IMG/VR virus record: IMGVR_UViG_3300009151_000133
Coordinates: 1 to 42,819 of that record
Strand: one strand, 5' to 3'
Source of the DNA: a virus
Length of the DNA: 42,819 nucleotides
Shown piece after piece: positions 9,601-17,198 of this stretch. Every line of letters begins with the position of its first letter. Position 1 is the first letter of the stretch. Position numbers and translations under genes: made by a program. The notes beneath the pieces were generated by a model. The model was not told the DNA's origin. It searched no databases and saw nothing but the letters and a program-made list of their open reading frames with translations.

Positions 9601-9898
9601 TCGTTCTATCTTTTTCACTACGGACGAATATTAGTGCAGTAGTCTCCGGATCATAATTCTGTGTTATTTCTCTTGCTTGGAATGGGCTTTTGACTTGTAT
9701 AAAATGCCCGGCTTCAACTCCAGCTAATTTTGCTAGTTTTTCTTTTATGGCAAATGGGAATGGACGCTCAGAAGTATCATTGGTTGCTGCCACATATACA
9801 TCTGCATCAGGAAATGCCTCGCGAGCAGATGTATACAGAGCCATGTGCCCGGCATGAAACGGATGGAAACCTCCCGGCATGATCACTAATTTTTTCAT
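6617..9898 (-). CDS. 1,093-aa polyprotein: HxGH nucleotidyltransferase, ART-like, KOW-like, GNAT and further modules
   Basis: ATG 9898 is chosen because the PGGFHPFHAGH domain starts directly after it; the upstream extension begins at a TTG inside the previous gene. Modules: nucleotidyltransferase with HAGH (15-18) and SATEIR (146-151), as in NMN adenylyltransferases; an ADP-ribosyltransferase-like module with YHATG (207-211) and VSFTR; a KOW/SH3-like module with KIVKGPDSGKTG; a small beta module; a GNAT module with RGKGYG (698-703); then helical modules. Linkers at the borders: LNE|A 197-200, VAE|S 481-484, VAE|G 546-549, VKE|D and VYE|A 635-643, VAE|G 772-775, IKE|N 830-833, MSE|A 1028-1031. 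It has no MKAVEFITE leader. The polyprotein reading is inferred from the regular linkers. Confidence 0.85.
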   Translation of the reverse strand: MKKLVIMPGGFHPFHAGHMALYTSAREAFPDADVYVAATNDTSERPFPFAIKEKLAKLAGVEAGHFIQVKSPFQAREITQNYDPETTALIFVRSEKDRTKPPQAGGTKKDGSPAYLQPITAELNPMNKNGYMAYLPTVEFGPGMTSATEIRTAWPKLNDKRKTALVMSLYPKTQSNPKLAQTVVKMLDTAIGSEESLNEAVGGNYLYHATGTDINDLNDIIINGLKTNTSNQQRTGSKLRAVSFTRNWRYALTTKDDDNQGSSGIANGVIFVVDQSILRQKNKMQSVDRPADKLNALRFILNALPGVNRVTDLYSLADGVENLTPDDLVVLSKIAGANIAGSRQFVIFATKTYFADKTNQQALADAQSKIKQAISYFVKTSAGKSVASAGGSTGSEYEEVILTPLNYIPFKDLGIVGYMINPTVDSAKQQEIRNLFAKAGVKEMPIPNSTRPGKNITDPAISPMIGTIRYQNRPTTVRQAVAESKSLTKKVKIVKGPDSGKTGWIREIKHGAFNGAPKTYYVDLDDGGQANNLPGTALRLVKDNDVAEGSENIKISDDKSIVTISVDGKDRFMLQPAEGHKLKSYGGGTYQYWTIYDIERKKNRKNPAIGMMSKNQAIAHVKKLVRLENKSQQAVKEDQVYEADASAVQFQTASTNNYQSSFTVTAIADGKNVGHFSFFRDPETDDVHNQAEVTDDVRGKGYGKALLLKAIEVANDHGLGFQEDSQSLSRAQSRVYDSLSDTGWIVDADGYWFLTPEGEQELARLSTIQQGVAEGSLADAAKLVKKGALHKQEHIPLDKKIGATKLKSLKAHGTPLERKRANFALNIQGIKENATQLSIQQLATISDAALDNAYQYGRSSPGNTFGWQANLKSAEFAKRMIDAGVTDIEKISDAIHKGWNVTAKAFVQNPEQFDDTEKLKAAGKLEAKLQQRAKLMNIEYAQLPNDEQEKDRVVAGALLQALKGETAVDEDAVTDLEHDMKPHSNYAAIDHLMKYLAAKHKITPEELHDKFVNKHHMIPDEWIKHKPMSEADEVPDYDRSDELISRLKARVAASKELARKGKKPVTRLDPETGKYRVDFTDGPDYIDEDPFRG

Positions 9899-9902
9899 AC
9901 AG

Positions 9903-9910
9903 TATTTAGT
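9903..9910 (-). promoter_or_regulatory. Late promoter-like ACTAAATA, 4 nt from ATG
   Basis: ACTAAATA-CTGT-ATG on the minus strand. It has the same 4-nt spacing to the start codon as the late octamers at 5496, 19184 and 20235. It lies just past the stop of the upstream gene. Confidence 0.5.
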
Positions 9911-9914
9911 GAAA

Positions 9915-10361
9915 TCACATGTTCTCAAGTATCCACAAATAGATTGGTGTTTTGAACGTCAGGATAACATCACCATTGCAGCCCATGTTCTCAAAAAACT
10001 CATGTTTTGCCATTGGCTGTGTACCATTGGTATCATGCATATAAGCAGTGGTTTTGTCTAAGAGATCGGTGATGTCAATCCCTTCAAAAGACAATTCTGT
10101 TATCCTGATATAAGCATCTTGTATGATCGTGCCTTCAGCATCAATTCGAGTATGTTCTGGCAATTTTCCACTTAGACGGAATATTAATGTATGATCACCA
10201 TCTACATCGGGCATATGATGTTCAAATTTCACTGGACTCAGTTCATGCATATAAGCAGAATGGAATATTTCTCGATCATCAAGCAATATTTGCATGCTTA
10301 GGGGCACAGCGGGGTCAGTGGTTTCTATCTGACAGTTAAACTGCACTGTGTTATCACTCAT
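9915..10361 (-). CDS. Uncharacterised beta-rich protein, probable virion component
   Basis: 148 aa. No known catalytic motif. Alternating hydrophobic strands (FNCQIETTDP, LSMQILLDD, HTLIFRLSGK) suggest a beta-sandwich similar to small binding or decoration proteins of T4-like cyanophages. AAAAGG precedes ATG 10361. It sits between other beta-rich small proteins and the large polyprotein gene, consistent with late expression. Function unknown. Confidence 0.8.
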   Translation of the reverse strand: MSDNTVQFNCQIETTDPAVPLSMQILLDDREIFHSAYMHELSPVKFEHHMPDVDGDHTLIFRLSGKLPEHTRIDAEGTIIQDAYIRITELSFEGIDITDLLDKTTAYMHDTNGTQPMAKHEFFENMGCNGDVILTFKTPIYLWILENM

Positions 10362-10373
10362 AAATTGTACCTT

Positions 10374-10742
10374 TTAATATGTGATGGTCACGCCAACAAT
10401 GGTGCCATCGCTAAAGTTAGTTATGCGGGCTCGCATCCAGGTAAAATTTCCCACGATATTTTCTGGATGGTAATCAGTCACAGTGGTGCTACTATCACTG
10501 CCGTATAAGTAGAGATCATTCCAGACCGCCGCTGCCGGATCGGTATTTAATGTACCTTGCAGGGTAATACCCCCGGTGAATCCCCTCACCTGTATAATAG
10601 CAGTTTGCAAGCTACCCTGACCAAGATAATATCCCACCGCTCGAGCAGCATCACTATAAAAATCTTCACTGCTGCCGTCATAATTCCCGGAAGCTATTCC
10701 ATATACTGTGGTGCCAAGTATAGTTAGAGTATTTGTGCTCAT
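10374..10742 (-). CDS. Conserved beta-rich virion structural protein
   Basis: 122 aa from ATG 10742; a GTG one codon upstream is also possible. The sequence (NYDGSSEDFYSDAARA, YYLGQGSLQTA, NIVGNFTWMRARI) resembles a small structural protein family I associate with T4-like marine phages, rich in beta strands with a bound-ligand type repeat. The ATG overlaps the stop of the upstream gene (TGATG), so the two are coupled. Exact virion location unknown. Confidence 0.75.
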   Translation of the reverse strand: MSTNTLTILGTTVYGIASGNYDGSSEDFYSDAARAVGYYLGQGSLQTAIIQVRGFTGGITLQGTLNTDPAAAVWNDLYLYGSDSSTTVTDYHPENIVGNFTWMRARITNFSDGTIVGVTITY

Positions 10743-10924
10743 CACTCAGTGGATATTTTAGATTCGATTACCACTGTGCCAGCACCGGACTCATTTACCA
10801 ATTGAGCAACTACTGCTTCAATTTGTTCAAGAGTGTCTGCTGTGAGTAATTCAATTGGAGTGTCACTATCTTTGCATAGTTTGCTGATGGTGATTGCTAA
10901 GGTGGTTGATTGTAGTTTTGCCAT
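10742..10924 (-). CDS. Small uncharacterised protein
   Basis: 60 aa. It has an amphipathic central helix (IELLTADTLEQIEAVVAQLV) and no recognised motif. Its stop overlaps the start of the structural gene downstream, so it is likely a partner or simply co-expressed. The segment before the ATG contains CATAAATAACTG, a late-promoter-like sequence. Confidence 0.65.
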   Translation of the reverse strand: MAKLQSTTLAITISKLCKDSDTPIELLTADTLEQIEAVVAQLVNESGAGTVVIESKISTE

Positions 10925-10930
10925 GATCAG

Positions 10931-11671
10931 TTATTTATGAGCTATTATATCAATGGTGCTGCGTACTAATTTAGCCGATATTAAATTTAACATGAGAATA
11001 TGGCTCATACTGTCATGATCAATAAAATGTGAATACCGTATCCAAGTCCTACGTTCAGTATCGACCCAGTTGGCAAGTTCGGGTGATAAGCGTATCTCTG
11101 CTGCATTTGCTTTAAAAAAACTCACCAAACTGCGTTTTTGTTCATGTGTAAGGGTGGAACTTCTAAAATATGTTCTATGTCGATGCTGCGGATTGTGCCG
11201 CACGATCGTGCCTTTTTCCCGTGTGATAATAGCTTGAGTAAATTGCCTAGTCATAAAAGAACTCTGACTAGCCGTGGAGTCACTCCGGGCAGTAAGATCA
11301 TTCAATGCAGATAGTAATTTTAACTCATTTGTATAAACATAAACCCGATTGGAATAAAATATTAATTTGACCTCCTGGGCCGTGTTTTGTAACAGATCCA
11401 CAAATTCAAATAACTCATTTGCATTGTTTAACTCTTTGCCAGTTAGTGCATCGTTTAACTCCATGCCCGGTGTTTGTTTCCACTTTATTCCCCAGTCTCG
11501 ATCCCACAGGCGGCGTTTTTTCAGCGACTTTATCACAGCGTCTTTGTCTGCTGTAATCGAATTTGCCGTACGATGTGGGCGTAGGGTACTGGCATTTTTT
11601 ATCCCGATACATGCACAGTATTTCCATCGGGAATGAAACAATCTGTCAGATTCTACTGGGGTAATTTTCAT
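10931..11671 (-). CDS. Uncharacterised protein, translationally coupled to clpA-like gene
   Basis: 246 aa, basic, no recognised domain. The first 60 residues are rich in Arg, Lys and Trp (WKYCACIGIKN, RLWDRDWGIKWKQ). A middle stretch (EVKLIFYSNRVYVYTNELKLL) resembles part of a small alpha/beta fold. The ATG lies in a 4-nt overlap with the stop of the ClpA-like gene, so it should be made together with that unfoldase; a link to its targeting is possible but unproven. Confidence 0.75.
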   Translation of the reverse strand: MKITPVESDRLFHSRWKYCACIGIKNASTLRPHRTANSITADKDAVIKSLKKRRLWDRDWGIKWKQTPGMELNDALTGKELNNANELFEFVDLLQNTAQEVKLIFYSNRVYVYTNELKLLSALNDLTARSDSTASQSSFMTRQFTQAIITREKGTIVRHNPQHRHRTYFRSSTLTHEQKRSLVSFFKANAAEIRLSPELANWVDTERRTWIRYSHFIDHDSMSHILMLNLISAKLVRSTIDIIAHK

Positions 11672-13935
11672 TGTTCGATCCGAATATAACCGTTGTCATC
11701 CACGATGGGAGTAGGTTCAATCTTGGTTGCGATTATCTCAAAATCCACTTTATCTTCTTTCATGACTGCTGTTACTGTGCAATCAACTAGGCGATCAAAT
11801 AATATACGTTTGCTTAATGGTATACGGATAAGTTGATCAATTTTACGTCCCAGGGGTCTTGCACCCATTTTAGGATCATAACCAGTCTTGGCCAAATGAT
11901 CCACCACAGTTTCATCCAGGTTCAGGGTAATGTTCTTGGGAGTCAGACTTGCTTTAAGTTCATCAACAAACTTGATCACGATCTTCTTCACAGCTAATTG
12001 ATCTAGTTTGGTAAATTTGCAAATGCAATCAATACGATTACGGAACTCCGGCTTGAAAAAGTCCTTCATTGCTTTATCTTCTTCGCCAACACGTTCCAAT
12101 GCTCCACCAAATCCAATGTTGTTATTTTCGTTTTCCTTTGCACCTAAGTTACTGGTCATGATAATGATGCAATTCTTAATATCAATCGTTTTGCCATTGC
12201 TGCTGGTTATCTTTGCTTCGTCCAGCATCTGCAACAAGATGTTGGTCACATCCGGATGTGCTTTTTCAATCTCGTCAAATAGTATGATTGAGAAGGGATT
12301 CTTGCTGAGATCAGATATTAGTTTGCCACCACCCACATTACCATCTTCAAATCCCACATAGCCCGGGGGAGCACCAATCAAGCTGGATACTGTATGACGT
12401 TCCTGATACTCGCTCATATCATACTTTAACAGTTTCATATCTAGGTTCTTGGCAAGCAATTTAGCTAGTTCAGTCTTGCCTGTGCCAGTTGGTCCAAGGA
12501 ATATGAAACTGGCCATGGGTCGTGTGGCATTTCCAATACCGGAAAAATTGATATAAACACGTTCCAATACTGCATCCACAGCTGAATCTTGACCGTAAAG
12601 CTTTTGCTTGATATTGCTTTCCAGCTCAACAATCTTGGTGCTACGTTCATTCTGTAAACGATCAATGGGCACACTGGTAGTTTTTGCTACTTGAGCCATG
12701 ATCATGTCTTTATCTATTGTGACTCTGCCTTTGTCCTTCACACGCTCACGGGCACAAGCCGCATCCAGCAGGTCAATGCTCTTGTCAGGATTTTTGCGAT
12801 CATGTATATAACGACTGCTGAGTTCCACAGCTGATAGTATTGCCTCTGTGGAGATCTCCACATTATGGAAGTGTCCAAGCCGTGGGCTAAGTCCAGTAAG
12901 GATAAGTTCTGTGGTTTTGTTCGAAGGTTCATCTATGCTTAGCCTATGGAAACGTCGCATAAGAGCGCGATCTTTTTCAAAGCTTTCGTAATATTCTTCC
13001 CATGTTGTACTTGCGATAACCTTTAGTTTACCTTTGGTAATAGCCGGTTTCAACATATTAGCAAAGTCAAGTGTGCTGCCACCCCCACCACCAGCACCTT
13101 TCATGGTATGTGCTTCATCAATAAACAGTATGCAATTCTTCTTGGTTTCAAGGGCGGAGATTACCATTTTGAATTTCTCTTCAAATTCACCACGATACTT
13201 TGATCCGGCCAACAAGCTACCGATCTCAAGACTCCAGACTTCGTGATCCCGGATAAACTCCGGCACTGTGCCTTTAACTATTTCCTGTGCCAATCCTTCT
13301 GCGATACAAGTTTTACCCACACCCGGATCACCCACCATGAGCACGTTGGCTTTGAATCGTCGAGCAAGCACAGTAATCATTTCCGCTAATTCTTCCTGAC
13401 GTCCAATCAGGGGTTCGAGTTTATCGTTTTCGGCTGCTGCTGTAAGTCCGATGCAGTATTCTTCCAGTATCTCGTCAGCTTGTTTGTTGGATAGTTTGTT
13501 TGTGCTTTTGTTATAATTCTTCTGCCAGAAATCAACAAACTCTTGTTTCTTAACACCATGTTTGAGCAGGAAGTAATGTGCATGGCTGTTATTTTCTGCC
13601 ATTATACTAAGATAGATATCGATTATCTCCATACCTTGACGGCCGGTGAACATGACCTGTGTCAGTGCCCGATTAAACATACGTTCTAACGCATTAGTTC
13701 TACGTGGAGGACTGTCAGAATTCCTAACAAGATTTACCAAGCCATTTAAGTATGTGTCGATGTCAGCATCCATAAGATCAACATCAACACCAAAGTTCTC
13801 AAGAAGATGTCTAAATGGCCGATGTCGGACCGTGGCCAACAGTAGATGTTCTGTTAGCACATATTCATGTTTTTTCTCTGTGGCAATCTCAACTGCAAGA
13901 TTTACTATCAGTTCAATTTCGGGATTTTGATTCAA
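11668..13935 (-). CDS. clpA: ClpA/ClpC-like AAA+ unfoldase
   Basis: 755 aa. It has an N-terminal Clp repeat region (about 1-130) and two AAA+ modules. D1: Walker A GDPGVGKT 202-209, Walker B ILFIDEA 269-275, pore KYRGEFE 246-252. D2: Walker A GPTGTGKT 481-488, Walker B ILFDE 551-555, pore GYVGF 525-529. The long ClpB middle coiled coil is absent. An IGF tripeptide at 607-609 sits where ClpA/ClpX carry the ClpP-docking loop, so it could work with host ClpP. The start is TTG 13935, chosen because AAGGA lies at proper spacing and the homologous N-terminus begins there. An early promoter precedes it. Likely role: remodelling or degrading host proteins. Confidence 0.95.
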   Translation of the reverse strand: MNQNPEIELIVNLAVEIATEKKHEYVLTEHLLLATVRHRPFRHLLENFGVDVDLMDADIDTYLNGLVNLVRNSDSPPRRTNALERMFNRALTQVMFTGRQGMEIIDIYLSIMAENNSHAHYFLLKHGVKKQEFVDFWQKNYNKSTNKLSNKQADEILEEYCIGLTAAAENDKLEPLIGRQEELAEMITVLARRFKANVLMVGDPGVGKTCIAEGLAQEIVKGTVPEFIRDHEVWSLEIGSLLAGSKYRGEFEEKFKMVISALETKKNCILFIDEAHTMKGAGGGGGSTLDFANMLKPAITKGKLKVIASTTWEEYYESFEKDRALMRRFHRLSIDEPSNKTTELILTGLSPRLGHFHNVEISTEAILSAVELSSRYIHDRKNPDKSIDLLDAACARERVKDKGRVTIDKDMIMAQVAKTTSVPIDRLQNERSTKIVELESNIKQKLYGQDSAVDAVLERVYINFSGIGNATRPMASFIFLGPTGTGKTELAKLLAKNLDMKLLKYDMSEYQERHTVSSLIGAPPGYVGFEDGNVGGGKLISDLSKNPFSIILFDEIEKAHPDVTNILLQMLDEAKITSSNGKTIDIKNCIIIMTSNLGAKENENNNIGFGGALERVGEEDKAMKDFFKPEFRNRIDCICKFTKLDQLAVKKIVIKFVDELKASLTPKNITLNLDETVVDHLAKTGYDPKMGARPLGRKIDQLIRIPLSKRILFDRLVDCTVTAVMKEDKVDFEIIATKIEPTPIVDDNGYIRIEQ

Positions 13936-13966
13936 GATATTTCCTTATATGTGACAACTCTATACT

Positions 13967-13995
13967 ATTATATAGTAGTTACGATAAAAAAGCAA
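13967..13995 (-). promoter_or_regulatory. Sigma70-type early promoter of the clpA-like gene
   Basis: On the minus strand TTGCTT (13990-13995), 17-nt spacer, TATAAT (13967-13972). It lies between the dnaJ stop and the TTG start of the ClpA-like gene, leaving a leader of about 25 nt with AAGGA. Confidence 0.85.
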
Positions 13996-13998
13996 CTA

Positions 13999-14781
13999 TT
14001 ACGCATAATCATCTATCTGTTTTTTAATCAAATCTACCAGTTCAATTGGGATATCGGCAGGAATAGATGTTTGTATCTGTACCAAAAGATCTCCTGGAGG
14101 ACCTTCGCGTTGTGTAAGCCCGCGACTTTTTAATTTCATTATAGTTCCGGGCTGTGTTCCTGCCGGAATGGTAAGTTTGAGTTGATTGCCCAAGATATCA
14201 CGCACTATAGTTTCACATCCGACTATCAATTGCCATATACCGATGGTATGTATTGTGCTTAGGGTCAGTCCCTGCCGTTGCCATGCTGGATGTGGATGGA
14301 TTCGAAACGTGATAACAAGATCACCACCGTTGGGGGATAATTTGGCATAATGTACATTATCACCATCATTGATACCGGGTGGTATTTCAATTTCTAATGT
14401 GGCCGTGCCATTGTTGGTTCCTACCCCAACTGTTTTTCTGCCGGCAGTGGCAACATCAGCCAGGGTTATCCATAAGGCCATTCTATCTTGCCGTGTTCGT
14501 TGTTGTTGTGGACGTTGTCCAAACATCGTGAATATAGAATCAAAATCGAATTGTCCAGCATTGCCAAACCCTGGTGGTATATGCTGCTGCCGCGGATTAT
14601 CATATGCAGCACGGCGTCCTGGATCGCTAAGAGTATCGTATGCGATTTGTATATTTTGGAAAGTAGCTGTATCGCCGCCCTTATCCGGATGATTCTTGCT
14701 GGCTAAACGTCGATAGGCAGTCTTGATCTCATCCGGAGTGGCTGTTTTGGATATGCCAAGTGTGCCATAATAATCGTTCAT
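13999..14781 (-). CDS. dnaJ: DnaJ/CbpA-like co-chaperone
   Basis: 260 aa from ATG 14781. The J domain (YYGTLGISK, HPDKGGD) contains the essential HPD. There are no CxxCxGxG zinc repeats and the Gly/Phe linker is short, so it is CbpA-like (class II/B) with two C-terminal beta domains (ADVATAGRK, PPGIND, IPAGTQPG). Longer frames start at an unlikely upstream codon and lack a ribosome site. TATAAT ends 7 nt before the ATG, so the mRNA should be leaderless. It likely steers host DnaK toward phage proteins and works beside the phage ClpA-like and GroES-like proteins. Confidence 0.93.
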   Translation of the reverse strand: MNDYYGTLGISKTATPDEIKTAYRRLASKNHPDKGGDTATFQNIQIAYDTLSDPGRRAAYDNPRQQHIPPGFGNAGQFDFDSIFTMFGQRPQQQRTRQDRMALWITLADVATAGRKTVGVGTNNGTATLEIEIPPGINDGDNVHYAKLSPNGGDLVITFRIHPHPAWQRQGLTLSTIHTIGIWQLIVGCETIVRDILGNQLKLTIPAGTQPGTIMKLKSRGLTQREGPPGDLLVQIQTSIPADIPIELVDLIKKQIDDYA

Positions 14782-14788
14782 AGAATAT

Positions 14789-14817
14789 ATTATAGCACAC
14801 CTTGCACTAAAAAGCAA
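14789..14817 (-). promoter_or_regulatory. Sigma70-type early promoter of dnaJ, predicts a leaderless mRNA
   Basis: TTGCTT (14812-14817), 17-nt spacer, TATAAT (14789-14794) on the minus strand, then 7 nt to the ATG. Same -35 variant as the promoters of the ClpA-like gene and the 24169-24654 gene. Confidence 0.85.
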
Positions 14818-14819
14818 CC

Positions 14820-15176
14820 TTAAAATACTGGTGGTTTCGCTGTTGGTGGTTCGATATTGGCCGCTATAGGGGCAGTAATACCACCATTGTTAGCACCGGC
14901 AAGTTTCTCTTGTGTACGTCCATAAGCGGATAAACCAAGCACAGCACCCATAGCTATATGGAATAAGCCGGCACCTTGTAATGTTAATGGTTGCCATTGT
15001 ATCTGAACACCACCCTTGAACAGAGCTTGTACCAAACTCCATAAAATAGGTGCTATGATAAAATCAAATACACACACAATCATATACATCCAACCCATGG
15101 ATGGTCGCCATTTTGAGTTCATCCAGTCTTCTTTTTTCTTTTCGCTGTCACTTGCTTGTTTTTGTTCTTCTGACAT
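14820..15176 (-). CDS. Holin-like membrane protein
   Basis: 118 aa from ATG 15176, chosen for the AAAAAAGGAA ribosome site; the longer frame has none. A charged N-terminus (SEEQKQASDSEKKKEDW) is followed by WRPSMGWMYM and a membrane helix (about 28-50), then a second helix (about 65-87) and a Pro/Ala tail. The 'RPxxGW' entry and helix arrangement match the GTA/phage 3TM holin family, although only two helices are clear here. It lies downstream of the endolysin and spanin genes, fitting a role in timed inner-membrane permeabilisation. Confidence 0.75.
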   Translation of the reverse strand: MSEEQKQASDSEKKKEDWMNSKWRPSMGWMYMIVCVFDFIIAPILWSLVQALFKGGVQIQWQPLTLQGAGLFHIAMGAVLGLSAYGRTQEKLAGANNGGITAPIAANIEPPTAKPPVF

Positions 15177-15189
15177 GGTAGTTCCTTTT

Positions 15190-15915
15190 TTAATATCCAA
15201 ATCTTCCTTTGTATTGACTGTACAGGGTCTGTACCTCTGCCAACGTGAGCACAGCATCGTATGCTTTGACAAATGCTATGTCAGCAGTTTGTACTTCTGT
15301 GCCACTAGATCTACTAAACAATCTCAACTGATTGAAACCACCGCCGCCGGCATTGGTCACAGCAAATGATGTACTAGTTGGCTGAGCACTTGTTGCTGTG
15401 TACAGTTGTCCTAGGCTTGTGCTGGTGTTCCAGGTAGCCCAGCCAAAGTTCCATATAGTGTTTGTTCCTGAGCTAGGCAAGTTAACTGCATAGTTGGGAT
15501 AGAAGGTATTTATAAAACCGTTGTAGGCGCCCATGAGCCAGTCTTTTGTGGCTTCACTTTGTGTGTTCAGCAATCTACCAGAACTTGTTGTTGTCAGTTT
15601 GTAAGCCATGAATACTGAATAACTCTGTCCAGTGACCCAGTTAGGACCGCCGTACATGACATCGGTGCCGGTAGAATTACTTTTTCTAAACACACCACCA
15701 TCGGCTGATTGCCAAGAGATACTGGAGCCAGCATTGGCCACAGTGAGTGTGCGTTGACCTGTGGTGCCTGTGCCAGCAACCACAGTTCCGTTAGTGGGCA
15801 TGGCCGCAAAGTTGGTCGCATCTAGATCGTACGTAAGATTGGCAGATATTACGGCCCCTCTTTCAAAGGTTATTCCGGGTCCTATATCAATTCCGGGTCC
15901 TATTACTGTTGCCAT
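15190..15915 (-). CDS. LamG/concanavalin-like virion or adhesin protein
   Basis: 241 aa. From about residue 25 it shows the beta-jellyroll pattern of LamG-like carbohydrate-binding domains (DLDATN, YSVFMAYKL, LFSRSSGTEVQTADIAFVKAYD, LTLAEVQTLY). The N-terminus (GPGIDIGPGI) is Gly-rich and probably a virion attachment segment. AAAAGG precedes ATG 15915. It sits inside the lysis block between the spanin and holin genes, an odd place for a tail adhesin. It could bind glycans on the host or decorate the head or tail. Confidence 0.75.
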   Translation of the reverse strand: MATVIGPGIDIGPGITFERGAVISANLTYDLDATNFAAMPTNGTVVAGTGTTGQRTLTVANAGSSISWQSADGGVFRKSNSTGTDVMYGGPNWVTGQSYSVFMAYKLTTTSSGRLLNTQSEATKDWLMGAYNGFINTFYPNYAVNLPSSGTNTIWNFGWATWNTSTSLGQLYTATSAQPTSTSFAVTNAGGGGFNQLRLFSRSSGTEVQTADIAFVKAYDAVLTLAEVQTLYSQYKGRFGY

Positions 15916-15926
15916 TTGTGTGCCTT

Positions 15927-16538
15927 TTATTTTATTGTTTCAAATATATGTTTTTGTTTTTTATACCAGTCTTGCCATCCCAATAATCTCTCTCTCATTT
16001 CGTAATAGGTGCCGTAGTTTTCGACGATAGTGACAAGGAGCTCACTGGCTTTAACATTGGAGGTGGTTCCATCAGCACTGCTGGCACCTCCGGAAACTTC
16101 ATTACGACTGGAACTGTCGTGCAAGCTGATAGCAGACACAGGAATAGTACACTGGGCATCCAGTTGCTTACCCACGACTTCTTTAATAATCTCTTTATTA
16201 ACATAAACGGTTTCCTTCACGACTTTGATTTTGGTCACAACCTGTGTTTCTATCACTGTATTTACTTGCTGTGACTTTGCTTCGGCTTCTGCCACTTGTT
16301 TTTGCAGATCATTAACACGTTGCCGCCACATCATTTCTGTGCCATACCCACCAAATAGATAAGCACCCGCTATCAGCAATACGATACCTAGCAGTTCTGC
16401 TGGTAATCTATATTGCATCATCAACGGAATCCATGACACCAATTTACTGGCAATATAAAGTACAGCACCAACTGCAAATAATGCATAAGTTATCCAGATA
16501 AAGATGCTATCAGGAATAAGGCTTATTAGCCAAAACAT
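15927..16538 (-). CDS. i-spanin-like inner membrane protein with periplasmic coiled coil
   Basis: 203 aa. Hydrophobic segments lie at about 2-33 and 46-64, followed by a charged helical region (70-125: RQRVNDLQKQVAEAEAK, VVKETVYVNKEIIKEVV) like the periplasmic coiled coil of Rz-type i-spanins. The C-terminal part is soluble and Trp/Tyr-containing. More N-terminal membrane segments than classic Rz is unusual. A lipoprotein gene is nested in another frame (15995-16204), the hallmark of embedded spanin pairs. The start abuts the endolysin stop. Confidence 0.75.
   Translation of the reverse strand: MFWLISLIPDSIFIWITYALFAVGAVLYIASKLVSWIPLMMQYRLPAELLGIVLLIAGAYLFGGYGTEMMWRQRVNDLQKQVAEAEAKSQQVNTVIETQVVTKIKVVKETVYVNKEIIKEVVGKQLDAQCTIPVSAISLHDSSSRNEVSGGASSADGTTSNVKASELLVTIVENYGTYYEMRERLLGWQDWYKKQKHIFETIK
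15995..16204 (-). CDS. Embedded o-spanin lipoprotein (Rz1-like)
   Basis: 69 aa, entirely inside the i-spanin gene in a different frame. It has a basic N-terminus (MLIKRLLKK), a hydrophobic stretch and the lipobox LLSAC (Cys28). A Pro-rich mature part follows (VPVVMKFPEVPAVLMEPPPML), as in Rz1-type o-spanins. The ribosome site GAAGGAA lies upstream of ATG 16204. A signal-peptidase II lipoprotein nested within a coiled-coil membrane protein next to an endolysin is strong context. It would anchor in the outer membrane and, with the i-spanin, fuse the membranes in the last step of lysis. Confidence 0.85.
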   Translation of the reverse strand: MLIKRLLKKSWVSNWMPSVLFLCLLSACTTVPVVMKFPEVPAVLMEPPPMLKPVSSLSLSSKTTAPITK

Positions 16539-16539
16539 A

Positions 16540-17169
16540 TCAAGCAGTCAGCACTTCAAGATTATGGATCATATGTGTTTTGCGTTCTTCTAAGCCCAAA
16601 ATACCACCATTGATCTTCTTGGTCATGGCAGTGATATTCCGTTCATCTGCTAAGGCATTTAAGTTATTGCAATTCCAGAAAAATGCAGCACTTTCAACAG
16701 CACCTTCTAGGGTTTCAGTATATGCGACTGTTTCTTCCAAGGTACGACCAATACTCTCAGCAAATGTCTCATAGTTGGCTTTGCCGGTGAGTTGTATAGC
16801 ACCGCGCCCACGATATAGCCAGCCATCGCCACTTGCTTCATCGCCATTGCCCAGGCGTGAAGAATAGACTTTGTTGGCAATGGCTTCGGGATTACGGTTA
16901 TAAGGAACGGCAGCGTCTTCGGATATAAATCGTGTTGGCCATGTTGCATGTAATCCCTTGGCTGAATAGTTAAGATTTTCGTGCAATATAGTAAAGTCTG
17001 CTGATTCGTGGCCGCATTGTGCAAGGAATGCAGCCACTCTATCAACAGTATTAATTTCATATCGGGGTAGCACAGCACTTAATGCGTCAAACAATGCTGC
17101 TGGATCTGTGTTACGGGCCAAACATTGTGCTAATTTCTCTGGGGTAAAGTCAAAACTCCAATTTTCCAT
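16540..17169 (-). CDS. Endolysin, glycoside hydrolase family 19 (chitinase-like lysozyme)
   Basis: 209 aa, a single catalytic domain. AAFLAQCGHES holds the GH19 catalytic Glu (E55) and LHENLNYS the second acid (E64). YRGRGAIQLTGKANY is the family signature around residues 119-133. No signal peptide is seen, so it needs the holin to reach the wall. AGGAGAG precedes ATG 17169, and a late-like ACTAAATA lies about 20 nt further upstream. It leads the lysis block and cleaves peptidoglycan glycan strands. Confidence 0.93.
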   Translation of the reverse strand: MENWSFDFTPEKLAQCLARNTDPAALFDALSAVLPRYEINTVDRVAAFLAQCGHESADFTILHENLNYSAKGLHATWPTRFISEDAAVPYNRNPEAIANKVYSSRLGNGDEASGDGWLYRGRGAIQLTGKANYETFAESIGRTLEETVAYTETLEGAVESAAFFWNCNNLNALADERNITAMTKKINGGILGLEERKTHMIHNLEVLTA

Positions 17170-17198
17170 GATACTCTCCTGGTCTATCGGTATTTAGT

